The translations under genes were made by a program, and so were the position numbers. Under the pieces are notes generated by a model. The model made no database searches and was not told the origin of the DNA. It saw only the letters and a program-made list of their open reading frames with translations. Positions 50,612-60,041 of a stretch of 64,000 nucleotides of DNA are shown in pieces. This stretch comes from JADKIH01 sp031417395. GTDB lineage: Bacteria; Bacteroidota; Bacteroidia; AKYH767-A; 2013-40CM-41-45. Position 1 is the first letter of the stretch. Every line of letters starts with the position of its first letter. The stretch spans positions 1 through 64,000 of the forward strand of contig JANOVM010000079.1 of assembly GCA_031417395.1 (NCBI GenBank). The letters run 5' to 3'.

Positions 50612-53335
50612 TTAATTTTTAATTATCTTTTGAATTACCTTCTGATCATCGTACATCAATGCCACAATATAAATTCCATTTTTAAGGTCGATATTGTTAA
50701 TGTAGTCGTAAGTATTCAAACCATCCACTGCCTGTATTTTATCCTGCGCAACTACTTGTCCGTTTACATTCATTAATACAACATCTACAACTGCTGATTT
50801 CTTCATGGTGAAATTGATCTTAAAATTATCGTAGAATGGATTTGGATAAATTGATTCAATCTTCATATCAGAAACTTCAATAGCACTTTTCTTTACACGA
50901 ATTGTCTTTACATCAGAATAGGAAAAATGCCCATCGTAATCTGTCTGCTTTAAACGATAGTAATTATATCCTTTAACCGGACTATCATCATTACCTTTAT
51001 AGTATAATGTATTGGTGCTGTTTCCGGCTCCTCGTTCACGAAATATTTCAGTATATTTTTTTCCGTCGTTTGATCTTTCTATAGTAAAGTAGTCGTTATT
51101 AATCTCTGCTGCTGTTACCCAGTTGAGGTTAACGGTTCCGTCTTCAAGTTTTGCATCAAAAGACATTAATTTTATAGGTAATGTGCTTCCTCCTGTTCCT
51201 TGTCCGAAGTGTGAAAAAGTTGTATACCCCATAGTATATGTTGTTACCTCATTATCGGTAATAACCTGCTTAGTTGCATCCGTCGTTCCTAATACATCCC
51301 AGTTATTACCACTACCCGGTCGTTTTAATGTTGTATAATCATTAGCATTTCTTGAGGTTGCATCCGATTTATTACTGAAATTAGATCCTGTTATTGCTAC
51401 ACCATACGTTCCTGATGTCATTGTACTATTGGGTTCTAATTTCCAATATCCCATGTTAAGCATTTTGTTAAAGTATTTTCCGCTTTTTAATATTCCATTG
51501 GCTAATCCTCCCGGAGCAGGATCTCCCGGAACAAAGGAACTCAGCAAACTGGTAAACCCTGAAGTTGAAGATAGCATTACTGACATTTTTTGATAACCGA
51601 ATGTTGAACCTACAGGAAAATCATAATTTCCGGATCCATTAACAGTGCGGCGCAAATTTCCTATTACATAACTATTGCTTGAATGGCCTGATATAGCCGA
51701 AGTCCCGGTATTAGACACACCAAGTTCAAAATCATTTGTTATAATTTTACCTAAAGTAAGGTAAAGCATACTGCTTGCAGTAACACTCGATGAAAGAGAA
51801 AGGTTAGCAGAATTATTAATGGTAAGGTAACGAACCGTAGAAGGTAAACCAACGCCTGAAACTTGTGCAACAGTTCCATTATAGGTATAATCAGCTCCTG
51901 TACTATAGCTTCTGGTACCGGTAACCTGTACATTACCGGATGCGCTGGTTTGTGTAATACCATTAGCTGACCCCATGTTCAATCCACCACCCGATGATAA
52001 TGTAAATGTACCGGTGCCGCTAAACACGCTTACTCCTGCGTCTACTACGGAACCACTATTAATGGTATAATTAATTAAATTGCTAATAGTTCCTGATGTT
52101 TTTGAAAAATATTGTGTGCCGGCCTTTTTGAAATATATTTCTCCTCTAGCAGTACCAGTGCCTGTTTCTGTAATAGTGCCTCCACTTTGTGATAAATTTC
52201 CAAAGAGGTTTAAAGTTGTAATTCCTTTTGTAGTAGAACTGCTGGCGTATTGGCTAAAGTCAAATGTTCCTGATGAAATAGTGAAATTACCCGTTACATT
52301 AATTACAGGGCTGCCCTCAGCATTATCTTTATTAAGATCATTACCTCCAAATATTCCTCCTGATTGAACAAAATTACCGCCAATGTTTATTACACAAGCT
52401 AATGATTTTGAAGTAGCATATAATTCGCCTCCCGATACAATAAAATTTCCGCCTACATTCATCGTATAATTCTCTGCATCCCCAAACCTAATATAGCCGG
52501 TCCCGGATGAAATAAAAGAAAAGTCGCCTGCTATACTTGTCAAATCGCCGCTTAGTTTTTTTATGGCCGTTTGATTCGGACAATTCCAGGTGAAATTGTA
52601 AAATGACTGATCAAGTTTGGCTGGCAGAGTTGTTGTCATTCCCGTTACTTCGCAAGTTGAACCGGTATTCCACGTTGCCTGTGGAATGGTTCCGCCATTA
52701 ACATCATGCTGAAATATTCCACCGGAATTGACAGTCCAGATATTTGTTGATGATGTGCAGGTGGCATCCTGAATTTTATAGCGTCCTCCATTATTAATGT
52801 TAATGGTTGCACCCGCAGCAACTGTATTTGCTCCACCCGATTGAAGCGTAACATTTCCGGCAATTATAGCTGAAGAATTTGCTTTGTGATCTAAAGTTCC
52901 GGTAATTGTAACAGTACCATTTGTAGTGAAGTCAGTACCACTGCCATCTTGTATTGTGAGCTTTTGCCCGGATTGTATCACCAGTGTTCCTCCTGCGTCA
53001 ACTACTAATTGATCTGCATCAACACTTAAAGTTACGGTTACCGTATGTCCCGATTGAATATTAATGGCTCCGGAAGTTTCGTTAGGAGTTGATCCGGCCG
53101 TTATCCATGATGATCCGTTAAAAGTTTGCCATGTACTCGTACTATTCCAGTTTCCGGAAGCAACAGATCGGTAATCTCCCGAAACAGCGCCTAATGCATC
53201 CTGTGAGTTAAAATTAAAAGTGATAATCAATCCGGTTACAATGAGAACCATGGCGGCTGCAGTCAAAGCAATAATTCGCCTGTGTGTGACTTTAGCTTGA
53301 ATCTTAGGGGCTAATCGACTTCTTTTCTTAGACAT
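50612..53335 (-). CDS. T9SS-secreted large beta-rich protein
   Basis: 907 residues. The N-terminus (M-S-K-K-R-S-R) precedes a membrane segment at about 23-45. Residues about 50-180 start with Y-R-S-V-A-S-G-N-W-N-S-T-S-T-W, the usual opening of Bacteroidetes proteins with a G8-like module. The middle (about 180-700) is Ser/Thr/Gly-rich beta-helix-like repeats (G-N-F/V-T-I-S-S-G-T). The end has L-N-W-V-T-A-A-E and a type A sorting domain (I-Y-P-N-P-F-Y-D, then K-N-G-I-Y-I-V-A-L). Its last 150 residues closely match those of the gene at 48538, from which it lies 58 bases upstream; the two are probably an operon and paralogues in their tails. Confidence 0.83.
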   Translation of the reverse strand: MSKKRSRLAPKIQAKVTHRRIIALTAAAMVLIVTGLIITFNFNSQDALGAVSGDYRSVASGNWNSTSTWQTFNGSSWITAGSTPNETSGAINIQSGHTVTVTLSVDADQLVVDAGGTLVIQSGQKLTIQDGSGTDFTTNGTVTITGTLDHKANSSAIIAGNVTLQSGGANTVAAGATININNGGRYKIQDATCTSSTNIWTVNSGGIFQHDVNGGTIPQATWNTGSTCEVTGMTTTLPAKLDQSFYNFTWNCPNQTAIKKLSGDLTSIAGDFSFISSGTGYIRFGDAENYTMNVGGNFIVSGGELYATSKSLACVINIGGNFVQSGGIFGGNDLNKDNAEGSPVINVTGNFTISSGTFDFSQYASSSTTKGITTLNLFGNLSQSGGTITETGTGTARGEIYFKKAGTQYFSKTSGTISNLINYTINSGSVVDAGVSVFSGTGTFTLSSGGGLNMGSANGITQTSASGNVQVTGTRSYSTGADYTYNGTVAQVSGVGLPSTVRYLTINNSANLSLSSSVTASSMLYLTLGKIITNDFELGVSNTGTSAISGHSSNSYVIGNLRRTVNGSGNYDFPVGSTFGYQKMSVMLSSTSGFTSLLSSFVPGDPAPGGLANGILKSGKYFNKMLNMGYWKLEPNSTMTSGTYGVAITGSNFSNKSDATSRNANDYTTLKRPGSGNNWDVLGTTDATKQVITDNEVTTYTMGYTTFSHFGQGTGGSTLPIKLMSFDAKLEDGTVNLNWVTAAEINNDYFTIERSNDGKKYTEIFRERGAGNSTNTLYYKGNDDSPVKGYNYYRLKQTDYDGHFSYSDVKTIRVKKSAIEVSDMKIESIYPNPFYDNFKINFTMKKSAVVDVVLMNVNGQVVAQDKIQAVDGLNTYDYINNIDLKNGIYIVALMYDDQKVIQKIIKN

Positions 53336-53817
53336 TTGTAAGGTTGTTTTATTGAGAATGTGTATTTATTTGAATTCACCTCAATTGTGGTCTAATTGTT
53401 TACTTCTTTTGGAGTGTACTGTTGTATTTTTTTTACACTAATAGCACAACAGTAAGATTTATTAAGTTTTTAATAGTTTCCTTTCCCTTGAGGCAATTAA
53501 AAAGAGCGGAAGGGTGAATTATTTGTATTAAAATGAACTTAAATGCATTTTTTAAAAAAAATTTATTGTAAGAAAAATTTGAATTTCATCGAAATTTATT
53601 AAAAACGGCAAAAAATACTGCTAATCCAATGATGAGAATCAAAAACAATTTAAATTGGTATGTGCTAAAAAAAACATTTTAGGTTGATTATTTCATTAAT
53701 GCTTATCTTATTTTTTCGTTTTACTTACAGCTATTAATTACCACGAATGCACGAATGAAGGTATTTCTCATTCGTGCATTCGTGCCAATTGACTAACATA
53801 TTAACCTAAACGACTGT
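53336..53817. other. Intergenic region
   Basis: No gene is seen. It is very AT-rich and holds the inverted repeat at 53742-53784, annotated separately. The 5-prime part lies upstream of the T9SS gene pair and must contain their promoter, but no clear TAnnTTTG box was found. Confidence 0.5.
53742..53784. repeat. Perfect 17-bp inverted repeat with internal tandem ACGAATG
   Basis: CACGAATGCACGAATGA (53742-53758) is exactly complementary to 53768-53784, with a 9-base loop. Each arm itself has two ACGAATG/CATTCGT copies. It lies 34 bases beyond the GT39 stop, so it would form a hairpin at the 3-prime end of that transcript. There is no T-run. Similar CATTCGTGCATTCGTG words are, to my knowledge, common intergenic repeats in this phylum. 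Confidence 0.7.
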
Positions 53818-55497
53818 TTAGACTTTCCTCTTATAAACCAATACATACTCTTTTCCTTCAGGTTGGCGATTCGCATCTGCATCCCAATAGTAATTTGAAC
53901 TTGTATTGGAAACAATATCGACCAAACCAACAACCTGGTAATTAGTGGTAGTATATTTTTGGGACCATTCAAAAATGTCTTTAGGAGAATTTGTGCGACC
54001 CAGCCATGAAAAACGGATATTACAATAGACAATATATAAAGGTTTTTCCTTTTCAATTTCACTAATCATTTCATGTTGCATTTGTTTATTGTAGTCGTGT
54101 ATCTCCATCATATTATACGTATAAAGATAGCCGGTAGCAGATTTCCTGTTAGCATAAAACATGATTTGCGGTTCAGAGCCAAGGACAGCTATTTTATCTG
54201 TAGGAGCAGAGTTTTGATTAATGTATTTGGCAATCTGCAAAGATTCAGTAAATGGATTGCCCCCATAAATCATCCGGCAAAGAGGTTCGGGTTTTTTCTT
54301 AAAATAGTAGAAAGAATTTTGATTTAAAGCAGCTATAATTATCAATGCAAATACTAAGATGGAAACATTTTGCATACTTTTTACTTTTGATTTTAAAGAA
54401 AAGTAATAAAAGATAGAATCGATGCTTATAGCAGAGAATAGAGCTGCGGCGGGAATAAGGGAAATAAAATAATGCTGTCTGAAATAAAACCCAGGACATG
54501 TAGTAAGAAAAGCGAAAACAATAAACAAAAAAGCAAATATTTTTTCCTGTACTTTAAATCTGGAAAGCCACACGGTTATAATTCCTAAAAAGAAAAATAT
54601 CCAAAAGAATTTATATTCACCCCAAATAGGGTCGAACGTCATTTTCAGATTTTCATATCCGGTCGACATAGTCACCTGGGAAATATATTTACTTGCATAT
54701 TGATACGTCCAGAACCAGAATTTATCAAAAGCTCCATTAGCGACCATGAGTAAGACTACAAGTAAATAGGGTATGCAGACAAAAACAGAATAAGATAAAA
54801 TATTCAAAATTGCTTTTGATATTTTTAGCGGTTTCTCAGATAATTCATATATGAGAATCATTATTCCACCAAACAAAATAAAGAAAACAGCTTGTTGTTT
54901 CATTAAAAAAGCCATCCCAAACATTAAACCTGTCAACCCTGACAATAACCATTTTTTATTGTCTGAATATTTCGCAAAAAAGAACAGGGCCAATGAAACA
55001 AAAAATGCGACAAAATGTGTGGCGTGAGCAGCAAATCCAAGAAAATTATAGCTCACTGACATAAATCCAAACATTGATGCGGTGAGCAATGCAATTAAAG
55101 GGCTGAATAATTTTTTAATTGAAAGGAAAAGCAATGCCACGGTAAAGAGATTAAATACCCATAACCCTATATGAATTCCCTGAAAAGTTTTTCCAAAAAT
55201 AAGTTCAATAAAAGCATACATGAAATAAGTTCCCGGAAGTTTCATGTTATAAGCTTCTTTATAAGGAAGAAAACCGTCCAAAATAATTTTTCCCATGTAT
55301 GCATATTCACCTTCATCTCTTTCCAAAGGCATAGGGGAAAGGCGTAAACGGATATAGCTGAAAACTAAGACAGCAATTCCAAGAAGGACCCAGAATAATT
55401 TATCGGATAAAGCAGAAGATATGGAGGAATTACCCTTTTTTAAAGCCGCATCCTTATTTTGTTTAACATGTACCGGTGGTTTGCCTTTTTTCGACAT
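53818..55497 (-). CDS. GT39/ArnT-like membrane glycosyltransferase
   Basis: 559 residues from the ATG at 55497; the TTG three codons upstream is not needed. A basic N-terminus is followed by about ten membrane segments. The first extramembrane loop has L-E-R-D-E-G-E-Y-A-Y (Asp61/Glu62), the acidic signature of PMT/ArnT (GT-C, family 39) transferases that use polyprenyl-phosphate sugars. A soluble C-terminal part has A-V-L-G-S-E-P-Q-I and Y-V-L-V-Y-K. It would transfer a sugar to lipid A, a glycan or a protein on the outer face of the inner membrane; the acceptor is unknown. It heads the left end of the glycan region and is divergent from the GT2 gene at 55646. Confidence 0.85.
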   Translation of the reverse strand: MSKKGKPPVHVKQNKDAALKKGNSSISSALSDKLFWVLLGIAVLVFSYIRLRLSPMPLERDEGEYAYMGKIILDGFLPYKEAYNMKLPGTYFMYAFIELIFGKTFQGIHIGLWVFNLFTVALLFLSIKKLFSPLIALLTASMFGFMSVSYNFLGFAAHATHFVAFFVSLALFFFAKYSDNKKWLLSGLTGLMFGMAFLMKQQAVFFILFGGIMILIYELSEKPLKISKAILNILSYSVFVCIPYLLVVLLMVANGAFDKFWFWTYQYASKYISQVTMSTGYENLKMTFDPIWGEYKFFWIFFFLGIITVWLSRFKVQEKIFAFLFIVFAFLTTCPGFYFRQHYFISLIPAAALFSAISIDSIFYYFSLKSKVKSMQNVSILVFALIIIAALNQNSFYYFKKKPEPLCRMIYGGNPFTESLQIAKYINQNSAPTDKIAVLGSEPQIMFYANRKSATGYLYTYNMMEIHDYNKQMQHEMISEIEKEKPLYIVYCNIRFSWLGRTNSPKDIFEWSQKYTTTNYQVVGLVDIVSNTSSNYYWDADANRQPEGKEYVLVYKRKV

Positions 55498-55645
55498 ATG
55501 GAGCAAGGTATATTTTGAGTATAGTAATTTCTATAACAAGGAATGTAATTTATATCTTCGATAAAAATATGTAAAATATTTATTAATCAAACAATTTTAA
55601 GGAAATGATTATTTTACTAATTTCGAAATCTCAAAGCAAAGCTGA

Positions 55646-56554
55646 ATGGGTCAAATAAGCGAATTGTCAGTCATTATTCCTGCGTACAATGAAGCGGAAA
55701 ATTTACCAATCATTTTGCCTAACCTTATTAAATTTTGTGAACAGTACAATTGGAAAATAATCATTGTAAACGATGGCTCAAAGGACAACTCAAGAGATGT
55801 CCTAAAACCATTTCAAAACTCAGATCACTTTTCAGTCATCCATCATAAACTTAATAAAGGGTATGGAGCTGCCATAAAAAGCGGTATTCAGTCATGCGAT
55901 ACGGAATATGCCATAACCATTGATGCCGATGGTCAACACAGAAACGAAGACATAGAGAAGTTGTTTATTGCTATGAAAGCGAACGATGCTGATATGATTG
56001 TGGGTTCCAGGAAAGGAACAAAATCAGCTACTTTTATGAGGGGAATTGGGAAATCGATCATACGTTTTACTGCCAAACTCATGATAACAGTACCCATTCA
56101 TGATATAAATTCCGGAATGAAAATTTATAGAACGGAATTAGCGAAACAATACCTTCATCTCACTCCTAATTCCATGCCGTTCAGTGATATTATCACACTT
56201 ATTTTTATAAGTAACCGTCACCTCGTATTGGAAGAACCTATTTTAGTAAAAGACCGCCTGAAAGGAGAAAGCACAATCGGTATGCAGACTGCATTTGAGA
56301 CATTAATGGAAATCATAAACATTATTTTCTTATTTAACCCGATGAAAATATTTTTACCTGTTTCTCTTATAACAATTGTTATTACTTTACTATGGGGAAT
56401 TCCTTTAATACTGGAAGGCCGTGGAATAAGCGTTGGAACGGTTCTTGGACTCATCTCGGCAATGATATTCTTTTTTCTGGGCCTTATAGCTGAACAACTA
56501 ACCTTGATCCGGAAAAATCAAAAGCAAAAACCGGATGTTATTAAGAAAGAATGA
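55646..56554 (+). CDS. GT2 glycosyltransferase, dolichol-phosphate-mannosyltransferase-like
   Basis: 302 residues. The catalytic domain opens L-S-V-I-I-P-A-Y-N-E-A-E-N-L, with I-I-V-N-D-G-S-K-D and the D-x-D in T-I-D-A-D-G-Q-H. G-A-A-I-K-S-G and D-M-I-V-G-S-R-K-G follow, as in DPM1-like enzymes that make polyprenyl-phosphate sugars. Two hydrophobic segments follow near residues 230-290. Such an enzyme could supply the lipid-linked sugar for the GT39 protein encoded divergently next to it (inference). The next GT2 gene starts 34 bases after its stop, suggesting an operon. Confidence 0.88.
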   Translation: MGQISELSVIIPAYNEAENLPIILPNLIKFCEQYNWKIIIVNDGSKDNSRDVLKPFQNSDHFSVIHHKLNKGYGAAIKSGIQSCDTEYAITIDADGQHRNEDIEKLFIAMKANDADMIVGSRKGTKSATFMRGIGKSIIRFTAKLMITVPIHDINSGMKIYRTELAKQYLHLTPNSMPFSDIITLIFISNRHLVLEEPILVKDRLKGESTIGMQTAFETLMEIINIIFLFNPMKIFLPVSLITIVITLLWGIPLILEGRGISVGTVLGLISAMIFFFLGLIAEQLTLIRKNQKQKPDVIKKE

Positions 56555-56588
56555 TTTTTTGCAAAGGTGATTAATTAAAACAGCTGCA

Positions 56589-57380
56589 ATGGATGCCATT
56601 GACCATACCTTCGTTATTCCTGCATATAAGGATTCAAAATATCTTGAAGACTGCGTACGCTCATTAAAGCAGCAGACCCTTGCGGGCTCAATTGTTATTA
56701 CTACTTCAACACCTTCGGATTTTATTGTAGAAATTGCGAGAAAATATAATATCGCTATAATCACCAATGATAAGGGCGGTAGTATTGCAGCAGACTGGAA
56801 CTTTGCCTTATCTGCTGCAAAAACTAAACTGGTGACTCTTGTGCATCAGGACGATTTCTATAATACCGATTTTCTTGAAACAATAATAAATCAATGGAAT
56901 CAAGAAAAAAAAATATTAATATCCTTTACTGACTATGAAGAAATAGTAAACGGAGTCGTACGAAAGGGCTCATTAAATTTGAAAGTAAAGAAAATGCTAT
57001 TGTTTCCTTTTGTATTAAAGTCTAAGATACATTCTAAATTTATTAAAATACTTCCTTTGCTTTTTGGAAATCCAATTTGTTGCCCAACCGTCACGTATAA
57101 TAAAGTTGAATTAACTGACTTTATATTTTCATCTGACTACGAAAACAACCTTGACTGGAATGCCTGGATTGAATTATCCCGCCGGGAAGGAGCATTTCTT
57201 TTCATAAACCGTAAGTTGATGAAACACCGCATTCATCGCGACTCGGAGACGTCCTCGCAGTTAAAAACCAATAATAGAGCACTTGAAGAACAGAAAATGT
57301 TTGAAATTATTTGGGGAAAAAGAGTTGGTAAGTTTATAGCACGTTTATATATGCGGAGTCATAAAGATAATATAGTGTAA
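56589..57380 (+). CDS. GT2 glycosyltransferase
   Basis: 263 residues. It starts T-F-V-I-P-A-Y-K-D-S-K-Y-L-E-D-C-V-R-S-L, the family's nucleotide-sugar loop, with N-D-K-G and V-T-L-V-H-Q-D-D in place of a classical D-x-D. An F-L-E-T-I-I region follows, and N-L-D-W-N-A-W-I ends in K-H-R-I-H-R. Probably a cytoplasmic inverting sugar transferase; donor and acceptor unknown. It lies 34 bases after the DPM-like GT2 on the same strand and is convergent with the methyltransferase gene, 16 bases away. Confidence 0.85.
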   Translation: MDAIDHTFVIPAYKDSKYLEDCVRSLKQQTLAGSIVITTSTPSDFIVEIARKYNIAIITNDKGGSIAADWNFALSAAKTKLVTLVHQDDFYNTDFLETIINQWNQEKKILISFTDYEEIVNGVVRKGSLNLKVKKMLLFPFVLKSKIHSKFIKILPLLFGNPICCPTVTYNKVELTDFIFSSDYENNLDWNAWIELSRREGAFLFINRKLMKHRIHRDSETSSQLKTNNRALEEQKMFEIIWGKRVGKFIARLYMRSHKDNIV

Positions 57381-57396
57381 ATTTATTTTTTATCCG

Positions 57397-58023
57397 TCAT
57401 GACTTTTCTCCGACACAAATAAATTCGTTGTACTTAAAGATCCGCCCGATTATTCTCGGAAACGGGAATGAATATAATTTTAATACTTTACAACCGATTC
57501 CTTTAATTATTCGACTGTCTGTTTCAAAATCCACAAACTGCACATGTGTTTGGTCGGAACCATATCCTAATTCTTGTGGAGTAATAATAATGATTTTGCC
57601 ATTAGGTTTAAGTAAAGGAAGATAGGTTTTTAAAAGATCGACTGCTTCTCCTTCTTTCATATGCTCGGCAACATGAGATAATAAAATTGAATCAAACGTA
57701 TTTGGAGAAAAGAATTTTGACTTGTGAAATTCTTCTGTAACAAAAACTTGTAGTCCCCGTTGCTTAGCGATTTCGACAGAAGTTAAATTATGATCAATGC
57801 CAATTCCATTTCCTTTTAAATGTGTTAAATTTCTTCCTATTCCACAGCCAATATCAAGAATAAATCCTGGTTTTAGTCTGTTCAAATTCCACCGATAAGG
57901 TCTTTGAACATCTAAAAGTCGTTTCCACCAAACTGTCGTTTTTTGCAAAAGTCGATCCGTGTATTTTTTATCCTGAGTTGAAAATTGTGATTGAGGGGTA
58001 TTATCTTGTAAGGGAGAATTCAT
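57397..58023 (-). CDS. Class I SAM-dependent methyltransferase
   Basis: 208 residues. Motif I is I-L-D-I-G-C-G-I-G-R-N-L (around residue 55) and binds S-adenosylmethionine. It is followed by G-I-D-H-N, then S-I-L-L-S-H-V-A-E-H-M (motif IV-like) and L-K-P-N-G-K-I-I-I-I-T-P. No substrate is evident. Because it is among glycan genes, methylation of a sugar or a glycan end is a reasonable guess. Own promoter region not resolved. Confidence 0.87.
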   Translation of the reverse strand: MNSPLQDNTPQSQFSTQDKKYTDRLLQKTTVWWKRLLDVQRPYRWNLNRLKPGFILDIGCGIGRNLTHLKGNGIGIDHNLTSVEIAKQRGLQVFVTEEFHKSKFFSPNTFDSILLSHVAEHMKEGEAVDLLKTYLPLLKPNGKIIIITPQELGYGSDQTHVQFVDFETDSRIIKGIGCKVLKLYSFPFPRIIGRIFKYNEFICVGEKS

Positions 58024-58217
58024 AGTTATTTTTTAGTTAGTTGTACCTGTCCATGTATAATTTGAATAAAGCAAATATACACCAATTGAGAAATTATACC
58101 ATACCCATTTCATTTTACAAAATGAGAATGTTAAAATCTGTAAGGATCTTCACGGAATTATTTCTAAAAATCTAAATAGAAAGAGGAAATTTTCGAACGG
58201 GAGATAAAGCTTTTTAA

Positions 58218-59036
58218 TTATTTTATCACCCTGCCTTTTTTTGCATGCGAATTACGATAGACATAGTACAATAACTTTATTATCAAAGTAGAAGGAAGTA
58301 GTAAACAAATTCTTTCAGCAAATAAGTAGATGTAATCACCTAAATTAAATTTCAATGCTTTAGCATATTTCATCTTGCAATTGGTGTCGTTAATTAAATA
58401 GATCTTTACTTTGCTGATTTTTTCTGCCTTTGTCTGATAATAGTCATAATAGGGTTCTTGAAGATTATGAAAAATTACTCCTTTGAGGTACCAGATTACC
58501 CACAATTCATATTCCCAGATATTTTCAATATAAAATCCATATTTATAAAAAGTTTCTTTCCTGATTAAGACAGATGGATGGCCTATAGGGTTATGTCTTT
58601 TTATCTCATCGCCAACCACAGGTTTGTATTGAATCAAAAAGGAGAGATTGTTTTCAACATCTACATAACGTTGAGCTGTCCCCAGTACGTCAACATCGGC
58701 ATGCTCTTGCATATAATCGTACTGTTTCTGAAGTCTTTCGGGAGTTGACACATCTTCCGTATCTTGCCGGGCAATATATTTTCCGGCTGCCATTTTAATT
58801 CCTTCATTTAAGGAGGCAGATTGCTTAATATTTTTTTTATGAACTTCGTACTTTATACGTGAATCTGCAGAAGCGTACTTTTTTATCAATTCAATTGCTT
58901 CTGTATTGTTGGGATTATCAATAATAATTATAAGTTCAAAATCTTTAAATGTTTGATTTAAAATAGAATCAACAGAACGTTTTATGCCCAATTCGTTTTC
59001 TTCATAAACAGACATTACAACAGAAATAGCAGTCAA
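58218..59036 (-). CDS. GT2 glycosyltransferase
   Basis: 272 residues. It opens I-S-V-V-M-S-V-Y-E-E-N-E-L-G-I-K-R-S-V-D-S-I-L, with L-I-I-I-I-D-N-P-N and the acidic catalytic segment I-A-R-Q-D-T-E-D. G-H-P-S-V-L-I-R-K-E follows, common in capsule and O-antigen transferases. The C-terminus is basic with a hydrophobic stretch near residue 245. It faces away from the methyltransferase at 59230. A role in building the surface polysaccharide is inferred. Confidence 0.87.
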   Translation of the reverse strand: MTAISVVMSVYEENELGIKRSVDSILNQTFKDFELIIIIDNPNNTEAIELIKKYASADSRIKYEVHKKNIKQSASLNEGIKMAAGKYIARQDTEDVSTPERLQKQYDYMQEHADVDVLGTAQRYVDVENNLSFLIQYKPVVGDEIKRHNPIGHPSVLIRKETFYKYGFYIENIWEYELWVIWYLKGVIFHNLQEPYYDYYQTKAEKISKVKIYLINDTNCKMKYAKALKFNLGDYIYLFAERICLLLPSTLIIKLLYYVYRNSHAKKGRVIK

Positions 59037-59229
59037 TAGATAGATTTTTATTACTACAATTATAAGAAATTTTTATTATAGGCCGTAATGAATAATCGGA
59101 GATGTTTAAGGATTGTAAAAGAAATACGGTAAAAGAGTTAGTTTAAGGATCAGAAAACAGTTCATTCTAAGGAAAATCCTTTTAGAAAATTGTTGTATAA
59201 TTGCAATTTCCTGTATCTAAAATAAAGAA

Positions 59230-59961
59230 ATGAGTAAAGACCTTTACAATAAAGAATTCTATAATAAAACATCGGCACAAACTTCAGCTAGGGAGATTAT
59301 ACCTATTATCATTGAATTTATTAATCCGACAAGTGTTGTAGATGTTGGTTGTGGAGCCGGTGAGTTTTTAATGGAATTTTCTGAAAGAGGGGTTTTAGAT
59401 ATATTAGGAATAGACGGTACTTGGGCGAATAAAGAAACTTTAAAAATACCCAAGGAAAATTTCTTAGCGTTTGATCTCCAACAGGAAATAAAATTAAATA
59501 GAAAATTTGATTTGGCAATTTCAACAGAAGTAGCTGAGCACTTGCCTGAGTCAACAGCAGATATATTTATTAAATCGTTAACAAGCCTTGCAGATACTGT
59601 TGCTTTTTCCGCCGCAATACCTCTCCAGGGAGGGGTTCATCATGTAAATGAACAATGGCCACAATATTGGGCTGATAAATTTAAAGAATATGGCTTTGTT
59701 GCAATGGATTTAATTCGTCCAAGAATCTGGAATATTGAAAGTGTTCAATTATGGTATAAACAAAACCTGATAATTTATATTAAAGAAGAAAATAAGTTGG
59801 CAAGTTCTGTTTTATCCGGAATGCAAAGAAAATCTAATGAAGTACTACCTTTGGTTCACCCGGAATTATTTAATTTTTATGCTCGATTTTATAGAAAAAT
59901 GATGGCTTTTATTCCTCCTCCAATAAAATGGATTTTAAAGAAGTTTATTAAAAATATTTAA
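59230..59961 (+). CDS. Class I SAM-dependent methyltransferase
   Basis: 243 residues. Motif I reads V-V-D-V-G-C-G-A-G-E-F-L (around residue 40), followed by I-L-G-I-D-G-T-W. The next strands are F-D-L-A-I-S-T-E-V-A-E-H and V-A-F-S-A-A-I-P. The C-terminus has hydrophobic helices and Y-A-R-F-Y-R-K-M. It differs from the methyltransferase at 57397 in the C-terminal half, so they are not close paralogues. Likely methylates a sugar or lipid-linked glycan; substrate unknown. It is convergent with the flippase gene 80 bases away. Confidence 0.85.
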   Translation: MSKDLYNKEFYNKTSAQTSAREIIPIIIEFINPTSVVDVGCGAGEFLMEFSERGVLDILGIDGTWANKETLKIPKENFLAFDLQQEIKLNRKFDLAISTEVAEHLPESTADIFIKSLTSLADTVAFSAAIPLQGGVHHVNEQWPQYWADKFKEYGFVAMDLIRPRIWNIESVQLWYKQNLIIYIKEENKLASSVLSGMQRKSNEVLPLVHPELFNFYARFYRKMMAFIPPPIKWILKKFIKNI

Positions 59962-60041
59962 CAGATTATAGTAAAAAAGGAAGCCAAAATTCAAGTGTAG
60001 TTTGCCATATCCTATAGATGAGTTAAATAGATTTAACCCTT

